Positions 27,662 through 41,190 of a DNA stretch of 64,000 nt are shown here, piece by piece. The translations under genes were made by a program, and so were the position numbers. Source of the DNA: Phlegmacium glaucopus (Eukaryota; Basidiomycota; Agaricomycetes; Agaricales; Cortinariaceae); NCBI GenBank assembly GCA_015039465.1, contig MU130539.1, positions 294,870-358,869 of the forward strand, written 5' to 3'. A model generated the notes under the pieces. That model saw only the letters and a program-made list of their open reading frames with translations, ran no database searches and had not been told where the DNA came from. How positions within the stretch are numbered: position 1 is the stretch's first letter; every line of letters begins with the position of its first letter.

Positions 27662-29462
27662 TTAGTACCACGGATCAATCAACGCGGGGTCAACGCAGCG
27701 TACATATGTGATGTAGTCGGGGCTTTCGCAGGCTTTGTATTCCCTCAAAAGCTCTTCGCAGGTAGCCCTGATTGGAGACGTAACAAATGAATAAAATGAG
27801 CATATAAACAGAACATACCTCGCATCATCAAATTCCTCTAGACCATTTTCAAACAATTTCTCCTTCTTATATTGTTCCAGAAAAGCATTCCGTCTCTTAA
27901 GTTGATTGAACTGGTCTAACATGCGTTTGAAGAGCTGTCACAAAAAATCATCAACGAAAAGTAGTTGAAGAAGAATGATTATAACACACTGATGCGATGC
28001 TTGTGTGATTTGCAAGCATCAAACCACTGACGCGATGATTGGTGGTAATATATGGCGACTTTCGGGTCAAAGCTACTTGTATGGATGCTGGGCCCCAAGG
28101 TATGAAATTCGCAAGCTGTCGCTCGCGTATTCGTAGGAGAGATTGGTGAACCTGAATTGAATCATGACGTTTGGATGAGGACAAAAAATATAAAGTCACC
28201 AACGTCTGTCGGATCTACATCTCCTTGGATGATATTCAGAATGGAAATATAGCAAGCAGTTTTGCTAGGAGTCGTGGAAACCATGCGATTTTTAGGTTGG
28301 AGCAACCGTCGCATAACATCAAGTACTGTAGTTCTTCGAATGGGTTTCGCCTAAATTACTTTGGTATCTTACACGAAGCATATGATATAATGAGACCACA
28401 TACTTTGTCAATTTGGTCGCTCGTGAACGGTGTGTAAGAAGTCATTAAGAAATGGCATCGAGGTGTGGGTATGAGTGATGCGATAATTCCAACGAGATCG
28501 TTGTTCATATATCCTGGATATCGAAGGGTTTGAGTGCTCGCTGCCATGACGGTGGATACCTAGCAATATGTCAACACTGTGTATGTACAACGACATCCAA
28601 GTCAACATGCTCACGAGTTGATTAGTTTGGTCAAAGGAGGGTGTCTGCACATGCAACCGGTCTGCAGAAATACGAGCCAAAGCACCGTTATCCAGCACCA
28701 CAACCGAGTCTGCGTGGTTCACCAGGCGTTTAAGGGTGAGTAGCGAGTTATACGGTTGAACAACGACATCGCCCTCCTGAGCATTTGGAAATACGCTGTA
28801 CGTCTGGATAAGCTTTTTTGGAAATTTATCGTTTAGACGTTCAAGTAAAAAAGATCCAAGACCTGAGCCCGTTCCGCCTGCTATCGAGTGCATGAGCATA
28901 AATCCCTGTAATTACAGCAAAGTTAGTACGCTCGATGAAACCAACACGCCTATTTCCCACCTCAAGAGAATCACTCCCTTCAGCTTCGCGGTCAATCATT
29001 TCCATAACCTCTTCATAAATTCGTTCACCAGCAGAGTATCCTTGGGCCCAATTATTCCCTGCTCCGCCACCATCTTTAGAAACGAAAATGTTCTCTGGAT
29101 TGTAAAGGTTCGCATACGGCGATGCGAGGATGTTATTGATAACCTGACAATGATGATAATCGAGGTTTCATTGTAACGTCAATTCACGCACCCTTGGCTC
29201 CAGATCAACAAGAATTGCACGCGGGATATAGTGCTCATCGTCTGCCTGATAAAAGAAAACGTCCTTACGATCACCACCTTCTGTTGCCCACTCCTCAAGA
29301 ATACCATCTTTACTAATTCCATGTTCTGCACATAGACGTTGCCAGAAGACGGCGCCCACTAAGTCAGAAGATCAGCTTGTATGATAGGTAAATGCGGCGT
29401 CAATGAGGTATACTTTGGTTGCCACATTGTCCAAGCTGTATCGTTACTATCTCCCGAGGCAT
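27662..29462 (-). CDS. Gamma-tubulin
   Basis: Gamma-tubulin nucleates microtubules at spindle pole bodies. The ATG at 29462 gives [16 protein letters not shown], followed by an intron, then [34 protein letters not shown], and the tubulin GTP-binding signature [20 protein letters not shown]. Further exons contain [39 protein letters not shown] and [16 protein letters not shown], then [35 protein letters not shown] and a C-terminus [16 protein letters not shown] ending WY at 27662. These match gamma- rather than alpha- or beta-tubulin. Its promoter lies in the 180 bp after the NOT1 stop on the same strand. Confidence 0.95.
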
Positions 29463-29641
29463 GGCACTTCCAGTAAGAGCACTCAACACGCCTGTCACAT
29501 ACTCACGGGACAATGTCACAAAGACATGTTTTCATTTTGAAAGAGTCAAGAACAAGTGGTGATACAATACAGTATGCAGGTAGTAGGCCCAGATAAGAAA
29601 TGAAATGGCAGATATTGTGCAAAGATAGCGAGAGTATTAAT

Positions 29642-32600
29642 CTACGGTTGGAAAATTGATCGTGCCACCTATATCAATTCTTTCAGTTTTGCATATAAAC
29701 CAAAAGATTATCACTGGTACTCACGTTTTCAAGCAGCATTGTAACCTCCGGAGCGATCCGAATAAAATCCTTGCTCCAGAAGTCGTATTTTGTATTACGG
29801 AGTAGTTCAATGAACGTCACCAGGGCACCCCATGGATGCGGCCGATGGGCAATGAAGCGTTCCAAGAGCACTTTTGTCATGACTTCACAAAAGCGATCAT
29901 CCTTCACTTCCAAGAAGAGATGAAGGAGAAGGGAACTAAACCAATGCGTATGGGCGTTGGGATATCTCAGGTGAAGTACCATTGAACTTAAAAGGTGATG
30001 TTGACCTGATGGATGGTTTTTAGTATGGAATGAATTCGACATTAGGAATGTCACTAACCTTCTACGTCAAGGTTGATAGCCAAGTATTGAAGGGCAACGG
30101 CACCTGGGTCGCTAGATATGAAGAGGGACGAACCACTCCTGGCTTTTGCTTGTGCAACAGAGGAAACCCCAATATACATGACGAGAGCATTGATCAACGA
30201 CAAATTGTATGTTTCGTCCACGTCATTTCCCTTGAACTTCAAACGATCCTTCAGGGAAGGCAGGAACGATGGCGTGCCCCTGTTGAGTAGATACTGGTCC
30301 AAGTAGCCGCGAAGATCACCACTCTTCAGTGCAGATGTAAAGTCTGACAAGATGGGCGGTATTGGCCCCATTTCTGGTATCGATTCATACTTGACATTGC
30401 GAAGGTGGGGATCAGGAAGAATGATTGAGGGAGGGAATGCACTGAGAATGATGTTGCGCAACTGGATGCATCGTGGGGGTATTGCGTCGCATAGGGTAAA
30501 GTAATATTCGCTGAGGAAGTCGGGGAAATCGTGAAGAAGAACGAGAAGAAGACGGAGAGCACCACGGTATAAATCACATGCTGCCACCTGGAGATCGCTG
30601 TCTTTCAAAAATGGAGCAAGGAACTTGAACATAGACAGGAGAAGTTTGTGGAACGCTGACCACCCCTAGTAAAAGGTCAGAACCAGCATTTAGGAAACAA
30701 CAGTATCACAAACCTCGCGATTTTCGGAAAGCAATAGTTTGGGCATGAACAACCGATGAGAGACGAGGCACATCCAAGAGAACGCAAACCCCGGGAAGTA
30801 AGTGGGTTGCAATGAACTATAGGTGTCGCTGTTGGAGATAGTGAGAAAAGGGCGAAGTTGCAGTACAAAATTAAGCCAATTACCTGATCGCAATCAGTAG
30901 TTGGAAATATACAGGCCCCAAGTGGCTTTCAAGGGTGTGAAGGTCATTGACTAGGCTGGAAAAAAAACGGAAGAAGGGCTTTTGTTGGAAATTGGATCCT
31001 TGGTCTTCATGAAAATTCGCCAGAACGAGTATAAAGATTGACAAAATTTTTGTCAAATAGTGAACCTTGGCTTGATCGTTGTTAACACCGGAGGCATCTC
31101 CATGGTATTTGATAATATAAACAATGAGTCTCGACATTGCATCTAAAGCTTGAAATGCGTAGTCATAGTCACCCGTAGCCATGCATTTGATGTAACTTTC
31201 CACACTGGATTCAGCACAAACCCTGAAAAAGAAGGATGACGTCTCCTCCATTTTCAAGATTCCCTGCTTTGTCAACTGAGTGATAAATGGCACGAAATTC
31301 TTCTCCGGCGAATGAGATCGCTGAAAGATGTTGATCCATTGTTGGAACCAAACGAAAAGCTTTTCACGAAGTTCATCCGTTTCTGGTTGGACGGATGGTT
31401 GGACAATATATGAAGAAGCCGATAAAAGTGGAGAAGATCGTCGGATGCCTCGAAGGTCACTCAAAAGGCGATTGACCCTAATAAACGTGTGTTTGGTTTA
31501 CTCAACATTATTCAAGTCTGAAGGGACAACTTACTCTTCGTTTGCCTTGGCGGATTGAGCGAGCGAGCCGAGAACATCGATTGTGTAAACAAATTGGCTC
31601 TGTGTAGCGACCGGTGGGTCAGATGACAAACATTCTCGAATCAAATTGGCTGCAAAGCTGAGCAAGGTTGGCCGAGGATCATCGAAAAGTAATTTTGCTA
31701 GTTGCTGGTCTTGTAAATTGATGTTTATAAGTCCACTTCTCAAAAGCACAACGGTGACAGCAACATTATATTTTCGCTGGGTACAACTTGAGCAAAAATG
31801 CAAATGTTGACTTATAGATCACATACCTCATCGTCGGCATACAACAACCATGTGATAGCCTCCTTTGCGACGTCCTCGAATGAATGACAGAGTTGATCCA
31901 AAAGTGCTACATAAACTTCGCGCCCAAGAGACGATGTTGTTTTAAACAACAATTGAACAATCTTTTGGGACATCATTAGAGGTGTACGTTCCCGATCGAG
32001 TGCTTCCTCTGCAAGGAGCATAGTCTGTCGAACTAGATGTCGTATATCATGGTTAGGGGGCAGCGTTGCAAGGGTTTGATTGGGATATTGAATCATTACT
32101 GCTTCCAGATCACGAGTAAAGATCTAGAAGACATCAGCAAGGATTTTAATCAATCCAAACATAAACTTACTAGGAAACGTTCCATCGCCTCTTGGTGACT
32201 GTGAAGATTCTGGTTGAGTGGACGGTCCAACGAGGATGCAGGCGTGTAGAGAGCAGAAGCATTGAATGAAGTGACTGATGCCGGCCGGCTTTCGGATCTG
32301 CGGTTGGGGTCTGATATGCTATTATTCAGTATCGATAACCACGATACAATGAAAAAAGCCCTACCAAAGTCTTCATAAACAGCAGCTTGATGAGGCTGGA
32401 TTCCGCTAGGTTTGATGCGGAGGGGATCAGGCATAGTCGCAATAAAGTTTGAATGTGGAGCGGATGGATCCCAAAACGGCTGCGTACTTCGAAGCTAGAT
32501 CATTAAATTTTATCAACACCATAAAGACTTAACCAAGAGGCAAGATAATTAACCTCTCGATGACGTCTGCGGACTTCATAGGAGGCCGCAAAACCTTCAT

Positions 32601-35600
32601 CAACATCGGTGACCGCGCGCTCCATCGCTGCTTTCTCGATAGCAGAACAAGCGATATCAAGATTATCTTGAACAAGTAAGGATGTGACTTGTTCAGAAAT
32701 CACTTGCTGAAAGGCAGAATGTCTAATTAGTGTAGACATGGTTGAAAATGAATGAGAACTAACATCATTGAAGCCGTGGTCCGTCAACTGTTGTCGTAGA
32801 TGGGTGGCAAGGTTGCTCTTCAATGGCTCCTTACAGGTAACAAGGGCAAGGCTGCCAGCTAACTTCTGTGCCATCAGATGCCCTGCTCTGCGCAATTTTT
32901 CTTCATGAGGTTCCGTTGCATAATCTTTTGCCACAAGTTCCCTAGTTGAGATGCCAGCTATGGTAACAGAACGCTCAACAACGGGGAGAATGATCTGCAA
33001 GGGATTGTGAGGATCTCGTAAAGATATGTATCGAAAAAAAATTCTACCTCTCGGACTGCTCGATCTGTAGCAAGCTGAACAGCACGCTTGAACGCAGGAT
33101 TCGCATGGAGAGGGGCGAGTTGAGGGTTGATATGAGTGAGCTGGACCAGGTTGGCTAGTATGGCTTCTATATGAGCTCCAAGGGCTCGGTGCGTTTCGGG
33201 AGAGCTTGGTCCACCAATTGCTAATACTTGAGAGCCTCCAATCTGGCCAACAGGATTTTCACCCCCGATTGGCAACAAACCTATGTCTTCTGGGTAATCA
33301 GGAAGGGGCAAGCCAGCCAAGGTTTCCAAGGGTCGGTTTCGTAAAACGGTTGTTGGTTCTACGGAGTCCAGATCAAGCTCTAGACTTTTGCAAAGAATCT
33401 CGATGTCAAACTTGAGATTTAGTTTGAGTTCAGCGAAGTGGTACAATTCTGCTAGCAGACTAGCGACAGCCATAAGCCATGGATTGGGTGGTCTGAAAAC
33501 CTTTGACTTGACACATGGTTCAAGGGTTTTGCAGACAAAGGGAATAGCGACAATGAGGCGGCCACTATCGTAACCTTCGATGAGAAGATCTTTGAAGGAG
33601 AGATTCTTATGCTTGATTGGTTGGTCTCGAGCCAGAGTAATAGTTCCAAGCCATGTACCAACATTCTTGAGAGCAGTGCGGTCAGTGCCGGATATACTTC
33701 TTTCGGAATTCAGCAATTTCGCAGCTTTAACAAAGGTTTCTTGTAAGATAAGCTTTGACAACGGTTGTCGATCAAGTGCATCGAGAAAACGCAGATACAG
33801 TGGATGGTTATTTGGTTCCGTACTGATTCGCTGGTCTACGAGATAATTGGCGAACCATCGAGCATATCGATCGACAAATTGCTCTTGCATTTCTTTCACC
33901 TTGTCTTCAAAATTGCTTGGCGCAAGGTTGTTAATAATGAACAAGATTCGATCAGATAACTCTTCGGGGGGCTCATCCAGGCGGTCCAAGATAGCATCGG
34001 GTTGAATAGCGGTGAAAGGCGGAGCCGTTTCATGAGAAGGGTTTGTCGGGATAAAGTGTGAATCAGGATTGTTATCTCCGGATACAGTAGCACCCAGAGC
34101 TCGTTGAATGTTAGGCATTAAATCCGGACGAGCCTCGACGAGATGAGGTATTCTGATCAGTGCTTCCGACAGAGGCCGCCATTCACCTAGTCTAAATTCG
34201 AATCGACTTAGCGCTTGCGTGCCAAATTTAAAAAGATTGGTGTCAGGGGGACAATTGAGGGCGTCGATAATATAGCGCATTGCTATTCCAAGGGGAAGAT
34301 AGTCGATGAGGGAGTGTCGGATGAGGGAGCCGAAAAGGTAACCAGTCATAGCCAACTCACGGGGAGGGTAGTAGGACTGGAAGAATTTGTATTCGTCAAA
34401 GAGGAAGTGGATCATGCATGAGAAGACTTCGTGGTCGCGGGGATTGTTGGATTCTTTGTATCGTTGCAACAATGCAATGACTTCATCAATCGTCGTGTTT
34501 TCGTCGTACATTTGCTTATAAATTCCATCAACCTCGGTTTCAATCTCGTTGGAATACGTGACAACTGTCAGGCCAGGCTCGACGTCGGAATTGGGTATCA
34601 GACTCATCAGCCTAGGATGAACTTGAAGACAAGTATTTCTAACTTCGACGCATGCGTCCACGTTGCTAGGGTCTACAGAGGATCCACTATATCGATCGAT
34701 ATTCAGATTGGGAAAAACATGAATAAATGAGGAACAGACTCACTGATTTCGTAACACACGCAGCATGATTGTGATGGTAGAAGGGTTCAAAGACATTGTT
34801 CGACTCTCCCCAGCAGGATCAGATAAACGACAAGTCTTTTCATTGTCCATTTTTTGCTCCAAAAAATGGATAAGAGAACCAAGGAATTCAGCTCCATAAT
34901 TGGCGACATTGTCGGCTAGCCATTTATCGAGATTGAGGTATTCACGTCTCGAAGCCAAAGCCGCCACATCAAGAGCAAATGTAAATGGACGAACCTCAAG
35001 AAGAGATTCAAGAATCTTTTGTCATAAAATGAGTCAACTAGATGTAATAAAAGACATAAAATTTTACCTTCAGGTCCTGAGCGACATCCAGGATTCGAGT
35101 AATATTGAGAGGGTTTTCCTCATAGAAGTCACGGAAAGCATTCGTAAGGTATGAAGGCTCTATCTGCCATATCCTCATGAACACCAGCTGGTGATTAGGA
35201 TGACCAGCCAGAAACATAGCGAGCAACTTTCTTGAATATTCCAAACGAATGTCATTCCATGGAAGATCCTGAGTAGTGGTCAAAACCTGTTCAGTACGAA
35301 TAAGGGATTATGACCTACCGGCACTTGGAGTAGTCCCATATGTACAATCTCTGCACTGATTTTAATGGCCTTGTCCAACATTTCACGTACACAATTTCGT
35401 ATTTCTACTCCGTCCGAACCGGCGAGGCGAACCAGGACTTGAAACAACTCCAAAGAATTCCAGGTCTGCCCTTGAACATTGGCTGCAAGAGATTTGATGG
35501 TAGGACTAGCGATTGAGACATCGTCAACGGTAACGATTCTACGCCCGGGCAACTGAACGAAATTGAATGTATCAGCGGGAAGGGAAAGTAACGCATCGAG

Positions 35601-36888
35601 GAGGCGCAATTGATACAATGGATTGGACCATGTTTGCCAAAATCCGGTGACTGCATGCGGCTCAGCCTCGCGAGGTGAGTTAAGAAGAATAGCTATCAAC
35701 ATTTTGAGAGTTGCGGTATCGACGCCATGCCTATCGCTCCAGTCAAAAGATTTGATGGTGCTAGGCCAGTTTAAGCTGACATGCTGACAAAAGGACAGAA
35801 TCGAGGTAAAATGAATCAAATGATATCACTAGATCATTTTGAGGACATACGTAGCTGGCAAAGGCCCGGACCAACGATCCAACATCGCATATAACAGAAC
35901 CTTCGGCAGCAAGCCGAGCCAAAGCTGAGATAACCTCTGTAACTTGGCCATCGCGAGGGGGACTCGCTGCCGTGATTTTAAAGCGTTCTAGTAATCCTCG
36001 TACTGATTCTGAGTCACTTGTTATGTCTGGGCCTAATTGATTTAAGACTTGCACAAGCGATGTGAGGGGTGGAAGACTGCCAAGGCCGAATGTCAGTCGA
36101 ACGAAAGAACAAGGGGAGAAAAAACAAACCTGAGTTTCAAGAATATTCGGTGAAGGATGGGGCCCATGGCTTCTTTCCCAAGCCTAGCTTGTGCGGCAGC
36201 AATTAAAGCCTGTCGTTGAGTGGCATCGAGCACTGGTGCCTCCTGCGGAATGTCGGAAAGAAGATTGGACATGAGTTTCGTGACTTGGTTGGGTGAGAAA
36301 TCCGCGTGTTCCAGTGGCGGCGTTTGGCATAGCTCCAGAACACCGTTATCAAATTCCAGGCCAATGACACTTATTGCCTGGTTCGTCAAGTCCTTTCGTG
36401 TTGGGCCAGCAACAATGGCTGCGGCAAGAACAAGACGTTCAAGGGCATGAAGGCACACGCGATCTAGGAATCGGGCAAAGTCAAATTGCTTGAATGTCTC
36501 TCCTTCGCCTCCACCAACGCCATCACGAAACCTGTCAGCAAGAAACGGGTCACGAGCAAGACGTTGAGTTTCTTGAACCAGCAACCTGAAAGTCAATGAC
36601 GTAGATTCATCAAATGCTGCAGGAGTCAAGGTTGGAAGGAGTCGCGCATGAGAGTATCCAATGATTCGACGAATGAAATGCAGATATGTGTCTATTCCAT
36701 GTTGTTCCGCCAGCTTGGTGAGGAGAATCAATATTGACTGTTTCAACTCTCTATGAATGATAAATTGGACATACAGATCGTATTTCCATCTGATTTCTCT
36801 CGAAATTATCCTCCGTGAGAGTGGAAAGCAGGAAAACGATCTGAGTCTTGACAATGGCATGTATGTTTGTTGCCGGCGGGTTGTCCAT
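29642..36888 (-). CDS. NOT1: CCR4-NOT complex scaffold subunit NOT1
   Basis: NOT1 is the scaffold of the CCR4-NOT deadenylase complex, acting in mRNA decay and repression. The gene covers 7.2 kb with many introns and encodes roughly 2,100 residues. Recognisable parts are an N-terminal HEAT region with FLLSTLTEDNFERNQMEIRS, HGIDTYLHFIRRIIGYSH; the MIF4G-like CAF1-binding region (exon 32958-34661, including HVIHFLFDEYKFF-type helices and FGSLIRHSLIDYLPLGIAM); the CAF40-binding/DUF3819 region with AVQLATDRAVREV and SVTIAGISTRELVAKDYATE; and the NOT1 C-terminal superdomain. The last coding exon, after an intron at about 29664-29726, is VARSIFQP, ending at 29642. The 5' end is uncertain: the frame is open to 36996 without an ATG, so I use the first in-frame ATG at 36888 (MDNPPATNIHAIVK); an upstream short exon is possible. 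Confidence 0.9.
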
Positions 36889-37104
36889 GTGGGACGACCT
36901 GGAGGGGGTCACCGAGCGCCGGGCAGCGCTTCCAGGACCTGTCGCCGTTTTGAATAATTGTTTTGAGGGTAAACGTGAAATTGGAACGAAGGCCACCTCT
37001 TATACACAGCTAGTCGTTGAGTAGAGTGGCAGCAAACATCGTTCAGCGTCTTCTCCGCGCTTGGCAGTTCAATATGATCTCCGATTAAAACTTTAAATTC
37101 CCGA

Positions 37105-38969
37105 CTACTTGTAGATTCGGAACAGGGACAACGTCGACAACGACAGCACAACAACGAAGATGTAAAATACTCTGCCCTCCTTCAATATGTCTCCGCCTGA
37201 AAGAAGATTGCGTATCGGAAGGAAAATAAGCCCTACAACGAAGTTTGCTATCCCTGTGGTTCAACATCAGTCCATGATTTCGACTGCGTAAGGATGCATG
37301 CCTACAGTTGACCGAAAGAGCCACAGATGACAGGGATGAGACAGCCTGCATGAAAATAAGCTGCCTGATATGTTTTGGTTGTTCTACTAAGCTCACATAG
37401 GCAGGTGATACTTCTGGAATCATCACAAAGGGTACGGGTCCCAGACCCACTGCAAAGGACCTATGAAGGTTCCATTCGGGGTCAACGACAGCAGATAAGG
37501 ATGACCATGAACCTACATTACAAAGGTGATGATGGCAATACTCGGTAGCACCAAGGCCCCTGAGTTTAGCCCCCAACCCACAGCAAGAAGCGAAACCAGG
37601 GCTCCCAACGTAGAAATCTTGAGAAGTGGTTTTCTTCCCAAACGCTATTTAGGAGGTTAAGGAAAAGTATATAATTTTGAATAGATTGTAGTACTTCGAT
37701 CAGTATAATTGGAGGAAAGGTCATGATCACATTGATGACCGTGATACCCAATGATATATACGGCCCAAAGCGAGGAAGCGAGGAAGCTAGGATGTTATTG
37801 CTGTAATAAAGAACTATGTCGAAAGGAAATTATCAGGAAGTCGTGATTGTAATGGTGGAATATCTTCACCTGCGTTGATGCCTGGAGATTATTCGAAGTG
37901 AGACTGGGCTAAATTGGAGAGCTAAATGCTATTTACCAGACAATTGCTGCGACAGCATTGCCAGAGTGACAATCATAAGAGGCTTCCTAAGGCCACTAGT
38001 AGCGTATACCTGGGGAATAGTAAGATTTTCTTGAGATAATACTTCGCGGGTCTCTTCGATTTGGTTCAAAAGAGGCTGTTCCGCTTGATGAGAATGAACG
38101 GTGAGGGTAGAATTTGATATACAGAGATCAAGTCGTCTTACAAGCGACATCGCCCCATAACCTTCTTACGGCGTGTTTATGCTCTTCTAGACGGTTTTGG
38201 TTAAATAGCCAGACAGGTGACTCGACAATCATGGGGCTGAAAAGGAACTGAAGGGCGGAAAGTATAAACGAAATGAAGAACACAAAACGCCAGGTGGCGG
38301 GAGTAGCCAGCGTAATACCCGCTACTTGTGTGAACATGATACCAAAGACTATTGCAAGTTGAGTAAGAACTCCTAATGCTCCTCGATTAAAAATGGATAC
38401 TAGATATCTGTGATAAATGAGGACTGACCAACAGCTCCGCTGATACTTGACGGCGCAATTTCGGCAAGATATATTGGACCAACACATAAACCAAGACCAG
38501 ATCCTATGCCTATCAAAATTCTAAAACAATGTTTCAAGATTTATAAGGATGATATTGTGGAATAGCTACTTACCTACCAACTAAGAGCGGGGAAACAGAG
38601 TTACTGAGACCCATGAAAGCTGTACCAAACGCAATGAGAACAGCAGATATCCGGTGAGCTCCCCGACGACCCCATTTGTCCATGATGAGGTTCGCAAACA
38701 AACTACCTGCGAGACCACCTAAAGTGAAGATGGAGGTGACAAGGGAGAAGGTAAAATCAGACATAGAAATGCAAGTCGTGCGGGGAGAGGGGTCGGATAT
38801 TTTGCATGTGAGGACGGCTTGTATCTGATTGAGCGCTGAAATATGGTAGCCATACTATCTTAAATGAGCGGCTGTATATTAGCGATAAATTGAGAGGTCA
38901 GACTACCTGAAAAGCAATGATCAAAGCCCAAGAACAAACAGCCCAACCATAAGATGTGAAGGAAGTCAT
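37105..38969 (-). CDS. MFS sugar-porter family transporter (VPS73/YBR241C-like)
   Basis: This is a twelve-helix major facilitator of the sugar-porter family. The ATG at 38969 gives MTSFTSYGWAVCSWALIIAF, then YGYHISALNQIQAV. Family signatures follow: GGLAGSLFANLIMDKWGRRG (loop 2-3 motif), GIGSGLGLCVGPIYLAEIAP, ESPVWLFNQNRLEEHKHAV (PESPRWL-like motif), LSQQLSGINAVLYYS, the ERLGRKPLL-type motif, and VGLGPVPFVMIPEVSPAYAV instead of the GPIPWFMVPE of hexose transporters. The C-terminus SLSTLSLFRIYK ends at 37105. The variant signatures point to the yeast Vps73/YBR241C group (endomembrane or vacuolar) rather than plasma-membrane hexose uptake; the substrate is unknown. It is tandem with NOT1, whose ATG lies about 215 bp downstream of this stop. 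Confidence 0.85.
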
Positions 38970-39050
38970 CAGGTAAGAAGAGACCGGCAATTGCCGACAG
39001 CAGCATACTACATACTGCCTCTCCCCCACATGCAATCCTTTTCAATACGC

Positions 39051-41190
39051 ATGGGCAGCAACTGCAGAGCAATGGAGAGGTCGTTCTATTTATCAGTGCG
39101 CTTCACCCGCATCTTGCTTCTATAACGCTCGTCTAACCAATCTTATAATCACTGGCCGCTACGCCCTGTCCCAAGGTTCTGACCCCAATACTTGTGACCC
39201 CGGCCGTCAAACCTGGTGCGGTGGTAGGTGCGGTGGTACTTGGAACCCGTCAGGTTTCTCTTTGATCCTTTGGTCTCTCGTCTGACTTTCGAACAATGTA
39301 GCACACGCGAGAATCTGGATTATGTTGGCTTTACAGCAAGTCCGTTGCATTTTTTACTTTTACATTATTCAATTTTGGCTAATTTTTTCAAGTTTGGATC
39401 AGTCGCATTAATCAAAATTATCAAGGCCACGCTCTGCATACGGTGATCCTTACCACGGCTACTGGATATCAGAATTCAACAGCCATTTTGGCACATCAGA
39501 TGATCTCAAATATCTTATAGCAGAGCTGCACCGCCGAAATGTGTTCGCTTCATCGTCATATTCACTTACAGAAAACTTGGTCTCATCCTTTTACAGGTAT
39601 ATCATGATGGACATCGTTGTGAATAATGTCATGGCCACATCTATCACACCAGACTTCTCCAAATATTTTTTCAAAGAAGTTGTGCGTACCCCACCTTATC
39701 CTTGAAGCTAGTCCCGACATCGTCACCTACAGTCAATGCACCACCCTTATTGCCCAATACAATGGGGAAACACTACTAGCGAACAGAAGTGTTGGCTTGG
39801 AGATGAAAAAGTGACCTTGACACCAGAAACCCAACTGTGATATCTCAATATAGCGAATTGATCCCCGGCCTGGTCCAGGAGAGTCCAGGAGTACTCCATT
39901 GATTGCGCATTGATGGTAAGCCGATCCAATCATTTCGTCTCCCAAACACTGATCTTACCGCCCACAGCTGCAAAGTATGTCTCCCCACAAATTCTCCATC
40001 AACAAAATCCTGACATGTCTTCAAGGCACGCGCAAATGGATTTCTGGCCTCAACTTTCAGCTAACGCTGGTGTTTTCTGTATGGGAGAAGTATTCGGCGG
40101 TCCAGACGTCGAGTGAGACAACCTGATAAATCTTATTGTATTTCGCTGATATATCAAAAACCAATCGCAAGATATCAAGGTCCACAGGCCCTCGACTCGG
40201 TTCTGAACTTCCCCATGTATAGCGCCCTGGTGAACACTTTCGCCATTCCTGGCCCACAAAATATGTCTGCAGTTGCAGATGTATTTTCGCAATCAAAAAC
40301 CTTGTTCAAGGGGTGTTTCTTTGACTATCCTGTCAACCTTATCTTACCCTCATATTTGTTGCGCGTTTAGGATATGGGTTTATTCGGCAACTTCCTGGAA
40401 AACCAGGATTTACCTCGATGGCATAACCTTAGTGTTGATCCCCAGAGTATGCCGTGCGTCGAAACTGACTTGCTTTAAACATGTGCTAGATTTTTTTTTT
40501 GGTTTTGACAACTAGCAATGCCCTTACCTTGAACTTTATGTCGGACGGCACTCCTGTGGTATGCTATGGACTAGAACAGGGTTGTAGTGGACATGCGGAC
40601 CCTGCTAGTGAAAGCAACCCCTTTTCAAGGTTCATCGATCTGACTCACCTACTATGAAGTATAACCGGGAACTCCTCTAGCCATCGCAGTACAAAAAAAC
40701 TCCCACATACAAATTTATAGCGACGCTCAAGCAAGTACACTCCTTTCAATTTTCGTTGTTTCTTACATTCAAAATTCCTTCAGTTCCGCAACTTCCTTGT
40801 CAACACCACTGATTGGGTGAAGCAAGAGATTCAAATCTTAACTATAAATCCTCAAGGGATGGCTATAATCAAAGGATCTGTTATATCTATTGTAACCAAC
40901 ATCGGATCTCCTGTAAGCCTTTTTCTATGTTCCTCCGTTTCTTCTATGTAGGCCCAAAATGGCACATACATTCCAGTCCCCTGCCGATACTGCATTAGTA
41001 AAGTATGTTTTTCCCAAACCTAGAATTTTAAATATCTGTTAATGTGTCTCTTCATGATTGCCAACAATGGGTTCTGGGTTCTGGAGGAATGATTGTCGCT
41101 CAATATACTAAAGGTGGTGTTCCTACCGTTCTCATCCTTAATGACAAGTTGGAAGGATCTGGACTGCGATTCGGAATTAAAAACAGTTGC
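39051..41190 (+). pseudogene. Decayed GH13 alpha-amylase
   Basis: Scattered frames spell fungal alpha-amylase in order: WAATAEQWRGRSIYQ (39051-39095), RYALSQGSDPNTCDPG (about 39155), HGYWISEFNSHFGTSDDL (39456-39520), MMDIVVNNVMA (39605), PYCPIQWGNTTSEQKCWLGD (39740), YSEL-PGLVQE..YSID (39850-39905), FWPQLSANAGVFCMGEVFGG (40040-40100), LDSVLNFPMYSAL and IPGPQNMSAVADV (40193-40290), GNFLENQDLPRWHNLS (40383), FMSDGTPVV (40535), IKGSVISIVTNIGSP (40866) and QQWVLGSGGM (41069). Lesions include a stop at 39838, a 10-bp tandem duplication at 39873-39892 that shifts frame, loss of about 4 bases before the catalytic LRID, a stop at 40114, a 12-bp in-frame duplication at 39215-39238 and deletions in the beta-2 region. 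No signal peptide is left. Intron splice sites partly survive. It is almost certainly non-functional. Confidence 0.85.

Noticed and set aside
38860..39072. Minus-strand frame starting MLCSCCPC upstream of the MFS gene
   Set aside because: The MFS start fits the ATG at 38969 in another frame, followed by a clean intron. This frame reads through that intron and overlaps the amylase remnant.
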